Assembly: GCA_001599355.1 (NCBI GenBank)
Contig: BCGQ01000004.1
Coordinates: 689,249 to 753,248 of the forward strand
DNA: 64,000 nucleotides
From: Nakazawaea peltata
Taxonomy: Eukaryota; Ascomycota; Pichiomycetes; Alaninales; Pachysolenaceae
Reading direction: 5' to 3'
Both the position numbers and the translations under genes were made by a program. Below, in pieces: positions 38,172 to 49,700 of this stretch. Each line of letters starts with the position of its first letter. Positions within the stretch are counted from its first letter, which is position 1. A model generated the notes under the pieces. It saw nothing but the letters and a program-made list of their open reading frames with translations, ran no database searches and had not been told where the DNA came from.

Positions 38172-39290
38172 TTATAAGGCCTTCAGGTACTCTTCATCAG
38201 TAACGACCATTTCTTTCCAAGTTTTACCGACATACAGCTCGAGATCTTGAAGCATTTTGGTACATGACTCCTTATCGAAAGTCTCACCCTTGGATTTGGC
38301 CTCCATGAATTGATTCTTAATGATGTCACATCTTTGAGAAACCAATTTCATTCTGTAGTCGACCCATTCAGGATAGAAGTCATTGTATCTTGAACCGTAA
38401 TTGACCTCAGGTTTAACAGTGGATAAAACAGATCCTTCTTCTTTCATTGGATCCTTGGCAATATAAGAGGTGACAGCGGTGATTCTTTCGGCAAAACCTG
38501 CTGGGAATGGCAGGATATGCTCAATTAATCTCCCTTGCAAGACGGTGGCCTTACCTTTGGAAGGATTTTCGGCACCAATAATCTCACCGGTACTTTTCTT
38601 CAATAAAGTCTCACCGCCAATCAAATCTGAGGTGTCACTTAACATCAAGACGCATACAAATGGGTAGCTATCATTATGCCAGCCAACAATAGCTGGAATA
38701 TCATCGTCGAAGGAGTCGGACATTGACAGTTTTCTACGTGCCTGACGCTTTTCATTCTCCAGCTCTTCTTGACTTTTCATGGCGATGTTGGAATGAGCAA
38801 TTTCGTAATCCATAACAACTTGTAACTCGACACCGGCCATGGCACTAACAGCAGCTACAGTTTTAGGGTGAGTCCAAGCCAGATAAGTGAAGGGACAGCA
38901 TTCCTTAGCATAGCCTCTAATTACGCAATCGACACCAGAAGAAGAAGAATGAGACAGTCTAGCGTATTTTTTGAAGACTTCATCTCTCAACAATTCAGCT
39001 CTCATTATCTCAATGGCCTCGTCGGTAAACAAGGGGAAAGGCTCGGAGACTCCAATTTCCGAAATTCTTCTGTCATCATATAAACCTAACTCTGCCATAG
39101 TGACTCTCTTTGTTTTTTGGACATCGGCTTCGGTGAAGGCTAAATGTTTTTCCGGGACGAACTCTTCTTCAATGTGAACATTGGCCAAAGTTTCATAGAT
39201 TGGACTAATATTGTCCTTATAACTTTCGTCAGGAACACATTTATGAATGTTCCCACTCTTAATACTGGTCATCAACTCGGCAGTAGCCAT
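38172..39290 (-). CDS. 2-oxoglutarate/Fe(II) oxygenase-like protein
   Basis: A 372-aa protein with a double-stranded beta-helix signature. The metal-binding H-x-D is His205-Asn-Asp207 in GWHNDSYP. The distal His is probably His258 in QGRLIEHILPFP. An Arg follows in GFAERITAVTSY (about 270), fitting the 2OG-binding arginine. Between them are VCVLMLSD and LIGGETLLKKSTGEIIG, typical of fungal Fe2OG dioxygenases. No signal peptide or TM is seen, so it is probably cytosolic. The substrate is unknown. The family has many uncharacterised fungal members. I assign only the fold and likely chemistry. Confidence 0.65.
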   Translation of the reverse strand: MATAELMTSIKSGNIHKCVPDESYKDNISPIYETLANVHIEEEFVPEKHLAFTEADVQKTKRVTMAELGLYDDRRISEIGVSEPFPLFTDEAIEIMRAELLRDEVFKKYARLSHSSSSGVDCVIRGYAKECCPFTYLAWTHPKTVAAVSAMAGVELQVVMDYEIAHSNIAMKSQEELENEKRQARRKLSMSDSFDDDIPAIVGWHNDSYPFVCVLMLSDTSDLIGGETLLKKSTGEIIGAENPSKGKATVLQGRLIEHILPFPAGFAERITAVTSYIAKDPMKEEGSVLSTVKPEVNYGSRYNDFYPEWVDYRMKLVSQRCDIIKNQFMEAKSKGETFDKESCTKMLQDLELYVGKTWKEMVVTDEEYLKAL

Positions 39291-40760
39291 TTTTACGGAT
39301 ATTTATTTTTGGTGGACTATACAGATTGGAATAAATACTCTTCTTATATATCACATGCCAACGATGTGAATTACCTTATAGAATTGAATTCGCCTTCCTA
39401 TCGTAGAAATAAGTAGAGATCACCCCTTTGTTAATCGATCTTACGTTTAGATTTTTTTTGCAGCTGATAAGCTGATAAGGCGCAGAGGGGAAAAGAGGAA
39501 AGTGACAGCACAAATTATGGGGATTTTCTGGAACTATTTGGGGGTATCTGAGAATTATCTAAGAATTATCTGAGTTGATTATGAGGAGTCGGGATGACCT
39601 AGTTGAGAATGCGGGGATTAAATGGTGATGGATAATTGGGGATTGGTAGATATGATGAAGTGGGTTTGCTAGGTCTAAGGTAGGCTGTGATAGTGACAGT
39701 GTGACACTGACACTGACACTGACAGTAATACTAATAGTATACTGATATTGATAGTGATAGTAAAACTAATAATGATGTGATAGAGCTATATAGTAGATAG
39801 AGAGTAGAATATGTTGAATAAACAAGTCAATTACAATTAAAAAAGTTACCGTTACCATCCACTATCCCCTCAGAAGTTATATATTAAATAAACAAAAAAG
39901 GAAAGTGTCACAAGATTAGTATACGAAGGAAGGAAAAATAAGGAAGGTGAGAGAAGTAAGGGGAAAGGGTAAGAAGGAAACTGGGAAAGCAAGGGGCAGG
40001 GCCAAGGAAAGAATTGGGAAATAAACAGCAACTGAACTTAAGGGCAGATAAATAAGGAAACTCATACAGTGAATCTTTAGTTGATGGAATTGATAAGTAG
40101 AGATCTTCGTGGTCTGATTCTTCTTTCCATTTTGGGATTTATTGCCGAAAGGGGAAATTCCGTATGAGGAAGGTGTGATGAGATGAGTAGTGATGAGTGA
40201 AGTTGTGTAGGTATTAGTATGGGTACAGTATGGGTAGGTATTAGTATGGGTAGGTATTAGTATGGGTAGGTATTAATATGGGTAGGTATTAATATGGGTA
40301 GGGTATATTATGTAGTGGTATGTTGGAATCCAGTTAAAAAGAAGTGTACTTGATGGTGTAGTGGGTGGTTCACTGATAGGCACAAGGGATAGTACGTATT
40401 TCTGCTTACGTTACATCATAACACCAAAAACTAGTACAATTTAGTAATACAATAACAAGAGCAGTAAAATTATCTGATGTATCCTGCCCAATGTACTACT
40501 TCTCTGACTAATATAACAACAATACAGTCCAATAGTATAATCCCGAGATTCTTCAAGAAATTCTTCAAATTTGTGTCCCAATTCTCTCCCAGAGTGTTCG
40601 CTTTCGATTCCTGCCCTGAGATGCCTTGCTCTCTGCTCTTGCGCTGCTGCCCCTGCACCCCTCAGCAGTTTATCAATTTCGAAAATTTTTCTACCCCTTG
40701 AAGGCGATTTATAATCCAAATCCTCTCTTCAACTACAACCCAATCAATTAACCAACCGCG
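39291..40760. other. Long gene-free divergent region upstream of TOM1
   Basis: This is a 1470-bp gap, the longest in the window, between the divergent 2OG-oxygenase gene and TOM1. It has short CACTGA and TGATAG microsatellite-like stretches (about 39695-39760), A/G-rich DNA (39895-40050) and the 16-bp array at 40228-40291. Short open frames here have no recognisable content. It may hold long leaders, a non-coding RNA or a replication origin. Nothing specific could be supported. Confidence 0.5.
40228..40291. repeat. 16-bp tandem repeat GTATGGGTAGGTATTA, 4 copies plus partial flanks
   Basis: Units start at 40228, 40244, 40260 and 40276 (the last begins with A instead of G). Partial copies extend the array to about 40207-40307. 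It lies about 470 bp upstream of TOM1. Confidence 0.95.
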
Positions 40761-43700
40761 ATGCTCATTTCTCCTAGAGAACATATGGAAAAAGTGGAAT
40801 TGGGCAAACCATTGGCGTCTCTTGTCAAATCGTTGACAGAGTGTCCACTTCCACAATTACTGGAGAAGTTAGCGCTGAACATGGAATGGAATCGCCCTCG
40901 GAGCGATTTATACCATTGGATTCCACTTCTCAATAGATTTGACGAGATTCTCGAGTCTCAAATCGCCAAATACGGCTTAGCCGATCAATATGTTGTACCG
41001 CGCTGTTTAGATGACGCGGATGAGCGCTTGTTGGTGGCGGTATTGGATTTCTCAGAATTGCTCTTGGACAGCTGTTCAAACCGCGTTATTTATAGCTCCA
41101 CTCATCGATTGTACGAGTTGATCAATTGTTTCTCGATCCCCGTGCGATTATCAACGTTGAAAGTTTGTATTATGATCCTGGAGAGGCATTGTCAGACCAG
41201 TTCCTCGAGGTACACGGCGCCTCAGCTGGTGAAGGACAAGTTTTTGGAGTTTGCCAGTGTGTTTCCACCGGGACCTGATGGGGGGAATTATAATTTATTG
41301 GATTTATGTAGGAATGGAGAGGTTGCTGAGCATTGGAAGATGTTGGATTTTCAATATTATGGGGCACCTAGACATGTTGAGGTTAAGAAGAGGGGGGTAT
41401 TAAATACTCAATCTCCAAAGAAGCAGCATCAGGAGCAGTCTAAGTCTAAGTCTAAATCCAAGTCTCAACCTCAATCTCAATCCCAGGCCCAATCTCAGAG
41501 CCAATCCCTGGGCCAGACCCAACCCCACCTCTCCATCCAACATTTCATCATCTCAGAACAAAACCTTCGTAAATTCTCCCTACAACAAATCTACGATAAA
41601 GCAATTGGTCATATCCCACCAGAATATTACTTCCAATTTGGTCTTAAAGTAGCAGTTGCCAAACTGTTCAACTCCCCAGCTTACGAGAATATCATATTGA
41701 AACAGCAACTTCTCTCGATCAAATGTCTCTCCACCCTGTTCTTATCATTAATGTCATCGACAGCCACAGTGACGGCTCAACTTTTCGAGCAGCAACAGCA
41801 TCTTTTCAGTTACTTGGCCGATTTAATCAACCCTGACAACAGTGAGATAGTTCCTAAACAGGTGCATTTCCATGCAGTCAAGCTGTTTGAGAACATCTCG
41901 ATGAGAAGGGTCTGGGGTAGCGAGATCATCAGAACTTTGGGTGGAAGTATCAGCCATGGACTCATGTACCAAATCATCCGTCATGTCCTCAAGGACTTAA
42001 AAGACAATACACCTTTCAATGAGAAGGCCATTATTCATTTCTTCAATATGATTGCCAATATCAGTGACACCAAAGGATTAGCTCAGATCTTGATCAATGC
42101 TGGTCTTTTGCAGTTACTTATGGAGTTCATGCCGCTCCGCACCACTAGGAAATGGTTGTGTTCTGGAGCTGTTCATTTGATCAGTCTTTTAATGCAACAA
42201 CTTCCGGAAGGACTGGGAGCACTTGATGAGTTTATTGAAGCTGAGGGATTCCGCAAGCTTCGTGAGCTGCTCCTGTATGAGATAGACTTTGCATTGGCCA
42301 ATCCCGACTTTGGTGGTGGTCCTCCACTTTACTCGGTGGTATATTACAAGATCACGTTCCGTCAGAACAATTATATCCGCACGTTATTGAAATTTGTACT
42401 TTATTTGATCCAGTCAGACTCGGGAGATCGGTTGAGGAACCTTTATGATTCTCCGATCCTCAACACATTCAAACAAATCCTCACCAATCCCGATATCTTG
42501 GGCCCTGAGCTGGTCTCCAATACTTTGAGTATCATCACATCCATTATTCACAGTGAACCAACGGCATTCTCCATTTTAAGTGAGGCTCAAGTCATCGATA
42601 CTGTGCTTGATAACTTTGAATCTCTTTTCAACAAGTCCGAGGAGTTATTGATGCTGTTACCCGACGTTATTGGGGCCGTATGTTTGAATAAGACTGGGTT
42701 AGAGAAGGTCATTAAGAGTAATATCATTGGAAAGTATTTGGATATCTTCAAGAATGTCTCTTATACGAAGATTTTAGTTAAAGATGACCATTCTTCTGGA
42801 TTGGGAGTCACTTTTGACGAGTTGGCTCGTCATTATCCTGACTTGAAAGAACCAATAGTTGAAAATATCGTGAGATTAGTTAAAGAGATCCCAAGCATTG
42901 CCAATCAGCATTTCCAGCCTCCAAAATTGTACCAGTCAGCTCAAGGATGCTTCTATTCTTCCAAAGATGATCAAATCATGGATGACGAAGAAGGAGAATC
43001 AGCCCTTGAAACATGGGAAACCTCAAATGGAAGCTTCTTGTTGGACAATATCTCACTCTTCTTATCGGAACTTGTCCAAACTCATCAAAGGTGGGCTATT
43101 CTTATCAAGAGACTCTCGATTCAAGACTGGATCAACTTGATCGACATCCCTAATGCTCCATTTGCCTATATCAGGTCATACAGCTTGTCGTCGTGGTCAA
43201 GTTTACTCCAATTCTTCGACGATGAGGATCGGTTGTACGGTATTTCCGACATGCTCGGAGGTCTTCTGAAAGTATTAGAAGAGTTGAAAGAATTCACCCA
43301 TTATTCATCGAATAACCAGTCATTTTTTGCCCAATTTGCCGGTGTTCAAGGTGGTGATGTGGCTGCCGGTCATTATATCTCGCTCTTGAATAGAGCCAAT
43401 GTGCTCTTGTTCATGCTCAAAGAGGTTTATATCTCTCTTCATAACATCTTCCCTATCAGAATGAGCCAACTCTGTCAACATTTCACCAGTGATGAAGGTG
43501 TCGTGTTAATGGGAGAGATGGCTCTGTTATTCAAGAGGGTTTGTATCGAAGAAGTTCTTATTCATTCGGTGACTCCTCATAAAGTGGTTCAGGACACCAC
43601 TTTCTTTGAGACCTTCGACTTCTCTCCAAGTCTGATCATCTCAGGCGAGCTTTTAGAGATGAAGAACCGTAAAACCGATCGTACCTGTGTGAGATTCAAG

Positions 43701-46700
43701 AACACTGCTCAACTTCGTATTCATTACAGTGGGATAGCAGCATGGTTAGGACATATCTTCTCCACCATCACTAGACTTCCGGTCCAGAAACGGTACGATG
43801 CCAGCACCAATACTCCTAAGTATAGTATTATGCTTACGGAGAAGTTTGCGGAGATCTTCCTCGGGCTTCTTGATGATGTTCATATTGATGATCACGTCGT
43901 GAGGTCTGCTTATTATCTCAATATGATGAATTCTTTCTTCAGTTTATTGGTGATCTCGCCTAAACAACAGTTCCAGATCATCACCAGTTTGGCGATAGTT
44001 TTCATGCAGAAAGGTGGCTTCTTGAGAGTCAGAGAGTTGTGTATGCCGTACTTTGGAGTCTTGAAGGGGTTCGACGAGACCGAAATGCGTAGAGTCGACT
44101 CCTCAAGTTATACTGAATTCAGCAAAGAGAGTATCTCTTTGAGTATTGTAGAGGTATTCCTTGATTTATTGGCTAAGATGGTCAACGACTCGCTCTATAT
44201 GCCGTTACAAGCACCAACGGCTTTATACAATGACCCTATAGATGGCTCCAACACTTATCTGTACGAAGTTGTGATGTCGTTTGTGGTCCAGGCCCGTCTT
44301 TATGCCTTTGGAATCTTGAAGGAATGGTTGAAACTTGAAGAGGAACAATGGCCAGCTTTCAGTGTCTCGTTGCTCGAGTCGATCATCTCCGTCAACCAAC
44401 TTGTGTATAGTTCTGGAGGCGAAGATCATATCAGATTACACCAGGGCAAATTGTACCCATTGGATTGGCAAGCAGCCAAACCTTCACTGCAAAAACTTCT
44501 GTATTTGCATGAGACTCTCGGATTGGACCAAGATATGGCCGAAGATGTCTTGAGACTGACCGACGGTGATATGAAACACATTTATCATCCTAATATATTG
44601 GAGATTGAATTTGAGGATCTCGATGTCGAAGAACTTGAAAGGAAACTGCAAATGAATGCTTATCATCCACCTGAGATCGTTGCAGTAGATGCTCAGTACA
44701 TGAATTATCAGACTCTTGACGATTTGGTGAGTCTTAGGGCCGAGCATGAGTCGCTGTTCCTTGATGAATGGTTGATGTTCATGAAGATCATCCCAGAGAC
44801 GACTCCTAAGGTTGCGGAATTGTTATTGGAAGTATTCTGGAGATCTCCGTATGGAAATAAAGCTACATTTGAGGCCAGTGTCGTGGTGAGGATTATCGAG
44901 TTCATTCAATCGTTTGATATCGACGAATCCAAGGACGATGTTCATTTGGCTACGTTATTCAATTTGTTTGGGCTTTTATTGCAAGAGGATGCTATCTTTT
45001 ATAAGTGTCACAGCTCATTAGAGGACATTTTGGCCGTGTTATCGGAATGCTTGAAGCCTCAGTATGTGAATTGTAGTTGGTTCGATAAACTGATGCTTTC
45101 TTATGAGAGAATATTGGCCGATTCACAACTCCCGGTGGTTGAGCAGACATCTATTCCAACCTCGGCTTATATTCCACAGTTCAATGACGTTTATAGGATT
45201 GAAAGCGAGCTCAGTGACTCGATATTGGGACTGTTATTGATGGTGGAAAGCATCGATTCACCAGCCTGTGCTTTGGCTTTATGTAGAGTATTGGTGTTGT
45301 ACGCTAACGATGAGACTAAAGCTGGTCAAATTGCTCGTTCGGGTATCCTTCAGAAGTTGGTTAGTGTGGTTCCTTCAACAGTTGGAACCCCCTATGTTTT
45401 CTCATACCAATCGGCTCTCATCTTACTCATCAGACGTTCCTTTGAGACCAGTAGCTTGATCAAAGATATCATGGAGTATGAGCTCAAGAACTCGTTCTCC
45501 TCCAAGAGTAAGCCTAAAAATTTACCACCAATCCTTCGCGATCATAGTTATTTGGTGTTGAGATCTGAGGATGATTTCATCGAGAGCATCTCTCCGATGT
45601 TATGTCTTGAGAATGCGCTTGAGCCAGTCAATGGGTTCGGAGTGAGGGTCGTTGAGTCGTCTAAAGAAGGGCAGGAACTGAAAGAAGACGACGATGTTGA
45701 GATGACCGATGTTTCTGGTGTGTCTGGCACAGGCAGTGCCAGTGGAATCGTGCACTTCCTTGTAACTGAGATCATGAAGACCTCGAAGCTCGACTACATC
45801 TCATCTCCCGAAGAAGAACTTGAACGTGAACGGAAATTCAATGCTGACAAAGCCAAGGATCAGAAAGTGAAAGAACAATTCAAGTACAACCCGTTGGCTA
45901 ACCTGCATTGTGCTTATTTGGCTTTCCTTCTTCAGACATTATCAGAGCTTGTTAGTTCGTACAAAGAAGCCAAGCTTGAATTGTTGACGTTTAGTAAGAA
46001 ACCTGAAGAGAACTCGAGACTTAAACCAAGATCTACAGCCTTGAACGTTCTCATTCATAAGTTGGTTATGACCGATAAGTTGACTAGCAGTGAGGGAGGA
46101 GAGTTTGAACGGAGATGTTTCATTTCGACTCTTGCAAGGTCGGTGATCTTTGGGTTCATTTCCACTAGTTTGAGTAAAGAGAACGAGGAACAAGATGGGA
46201 AGAAGGTCGATCCGGATATGGTGTTGATCAGGCAGTTCAGTTGTGATGTTGTGATGAAGGTGTTGAGGGATGCTTCTGTGCCGGGTACAGCTCCTCTGGT
46301 GGGCACACCCGCCTACAGCAAAATCTTCGACCTCATCGAACTCATTGGAATGCTCATCTCGAAGCTCCGTTCTCAATTCGGTGGTATCGTCGAAAAGAAC
46401 ATTGTCAAATTCGACTCCTTCTACATGTCAAAGATCATGTTAGAAAAAGGTTTAGCTACGGAGCTCGCCAACATCATTGCTAATCTCGATTTGAACTATC
46501 CTCATTCGGCCAAGATCTCCACAAGTTGTCTCAAACTGTTGAACAGTCTCGGCCACGCCAAGAAGGACTACCAACAGCTCTTCAAAGACGGCTCTGCCGA
46601 CTACGACGAGGAGGAAATGGAGACAGATGACATGGACAAAGAAGAGACTCCAGACTTGTTCCGCAATTCCACCCTTGGAATGTACGACATTGAAGATATC

Positions 46701-49700
46701 ACCGATTACGAGTACGACGAGTATGACGATTTCGAAGGATACAACGAAGGAGAAGGTATTGACATTGTGTATTCGGATTCCGATATCGAGTCTGAGAACT
46801 CCGAAGGTATTGATATGATCGATGAAGAAGATATCGAGGAAGTTGTGAGTGAAGAAGAGAGTGAAGGCAGCGATAGTGATAGTGATAGTGATATTGAGAT
46901 CTACCATAACCCTAATCTTTCGATTCAGATTCATGGGACAATTGACGAGGATGAAGTTGGAGAGAGTGACGACTTTGACGATGAGATTTCCGGGTCTGAA
47001 GATTATTCCGATTACTCTGAAGACATCTCCGAGGATATCTCCGAGGAAGATATCTCGACCAGTGATGAGGATTTGTTAGATGAATGGGCTGCTACTTATG
47101 AAGCCGAAGGTGGTGATGATGTTGATAGTGAACAGGAAGAAGACGTATATGAGACTCGTACCCCACCGACTATTATTTCTCATGATGAGGAGAGTGATGA
47201 CGAAATCTTATCGAGTGAAGAAGGCAGTCTCAACATTCATGTTTTGGCAGATGGAAGAACCGAGCGTATCCACACAGCTCGTTTCAGGACTCATGACAAC
47301 GGTGATCTGCTGTTGATCAACCCACTTTTGTCACACTCGAATCCTCAAGGCAGAGCTGGATCTGGGTCTCATTTCCCATTCATTATGGAAGCCATGTCGA
47401 ATTATTCTCAAATTTATTCACAAATATTCGATGTCGGTGGAAGATTCCCTAACCGTGAAGACCATCAGTCGCCTATTTCTCAATTATTCCGTATCGTTTC
47501 CGGTCGTGGTCCTCATCAAGGTAAGCAGAATGACCATCTCAGAAACCTTAACCTCAAGTCTACACAGCAACGTTGGAGAGATTATACAATGATGTTTTAT
47601 CTGGAATCTAGTCATCGTGCTGCTGGCAGAGTGTTGCCTCGTCTTGTGAACCAGTTGTATCCACGTAGTTTGAAGATTGCCATGAAGGAGAAAGAGGAAC
47701 TGGAGGCAGCCAAGAAAGCATTGGAAGAGAAGAGACGGGCCGAAGAGGAAGCTCGTAGAGAAGAAGCTCGTAGAAATGAAGCTCTTAGAGCTGAGCAACT
47801 GGATCAAGATTCAGATCAAGATTTGGATCCAATCTATGTCACTATCGGTGATAGACAAATCAACATTGCAGGCACCGATATCGATCCGGAATTCTTCGAA
47901 GCTTTGCCGGATGATATGCGTGAGGAAGTGTTCACTCAACACATCAGAGAAAGAAGAGCTACTGTTACGAGCGAGGATGCTCCAACTAGGGAGATCGATC
48001 CCGAATTCCTCGAAGCCTTGCCTGATAATTTACGTAGAGAGATTCTTTCGCAAGAGGCATTTGCTAGTCAGTATCCTAATTTGGAATCATGGAGAATGGA
48101 AGCAAGAGATGGTGTACCAGTGAATGATCTGAGCAATGACCAGGGTAATGAAGCCGCTACCGATCTTGGAAAAGAGCAAGGTTCTCTGGGGAAACAAAAA
48201 CTCTTCTTTTCCCCTCTTGTTGATAGATCTGGAGTTGCTTCTGTCCTTCGTCTTCTCTTTGCCTCGTCGTCATATCAACAACTTGAGACGTTGCACAAGA
48301 CTCTCGAATACTTGTGCTACAACAAGCAAACTCGTACGGAGGTGATGAACCTTTTGTTGTCGTTCTTGCAAGAAGGAACCCAAGACCAAAAGGCTCTTGA
48401 GAGATCGTTTGTACAGATGTCGAACCGTGCTAAACTGTCTAAACAGTCCAAGGAGTCGGTCCTTGGAGAATTCCCTCTCGATACAACTCCATTGGCTGTA
48501 GCTTACAGAGCTATAGAAGCTATCAAGTATTTATTAGAGTATGATCCTCATATGAGATACTATTTCTTGATTGAACATGAGAATTTACACACCCAAAAGA
48601 AGTACAACCGTCAAAGGAAGTTAAGTGGACCTACAGCCAAGAGCTTGAAGTATCCGATCAACTCGTTATTGAGATTACTTGGACAGAATCTTGTCAGAGA
48701 TGAGAGTTCGTTGATCGAAGTGTTATCTAGAGCTCTCCAAGTGGCTACTCGTCCATTGAGTACCCTCAAGAATGACCGTAGATCTGATGAGGAGTCCAAG
48801 ATTGTTCCACCGTTTGTTCCTGACCAAAACTTGGAACTTATCATCAATATTTTAATGGCTGATGAATGTAGTGGACGTACTTTCAGACAGACGTTGAGTG
48901 CTATGCAAAATTTGTCCGTGTTACCAAACGCTCAGAAGGTGTTCCCGGTGAGATTGTCGGAGAAAGCTACACTGTTGGGACATTCGTTAGTTCGTAACTT
49001 GAACTCTCTCGTAGGACTCATTTCAACTGTGGAATCGACTGAAGAATTGGACGGTAGTGCGTTATCCGATTTCACTCCTGCCAGTTCTGATCAAGCTAAA
49101 CTTCTCAGAGTCTTGACTCTGCTTGACTACTTATTTGATTCCAAGGGTAACGGATCGGGAATGAAATCTCGTGAGGTCAAAGCTTTGACTGAACTTTACA
49201 GAAGGTTGGCTTTGGGCCCATTATGGGGAGCTTTGAGTGATCTGTTGACCGTCTTACAAGAGAAGCAATACCTCTCTCATATCTCGTCGGTATTGTTACC
49301 ATTGATCGAACTGTTAATGGTGGTTTGTAAGCATAGTAAAGTGAAAGAATTGCCGATCAAGGAAGCTATCAGTTGGGAAGCCAAGGCTCCTGATTTCACC
49401 AATGAACCTATCGAGAGCTTGTTCTTCACCTTCACCAACAAACATAAGAAGATTCTTAACCTTATGGTACGGACTAATCCGAAGTTGATGAGTGGACCAT
49501 TCTCAATGCTCATTAGAAACCCTCATGTATTGGAATTTGATAACAAACGTAACTTCTTTGACCGCAAGCTTCATCTGGAGAATGTCACCAAGAATACTCT
49601 TACTGTCAATGTTCGTCGTGACCAAGTGTTCTTGGATTCGTTCAGGTCGTTGTTCTATAAACCAACAGTTGATTTCAAGAACTCCAAACTTGATATCAAA

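Noticed and set aside
46452-46934. 160-codon open frame antisense to TOM1
   Set aside because: It mirrors the acidic, GA-biased coding sequence of TOM1 on the other strand and has no protein features of its own.
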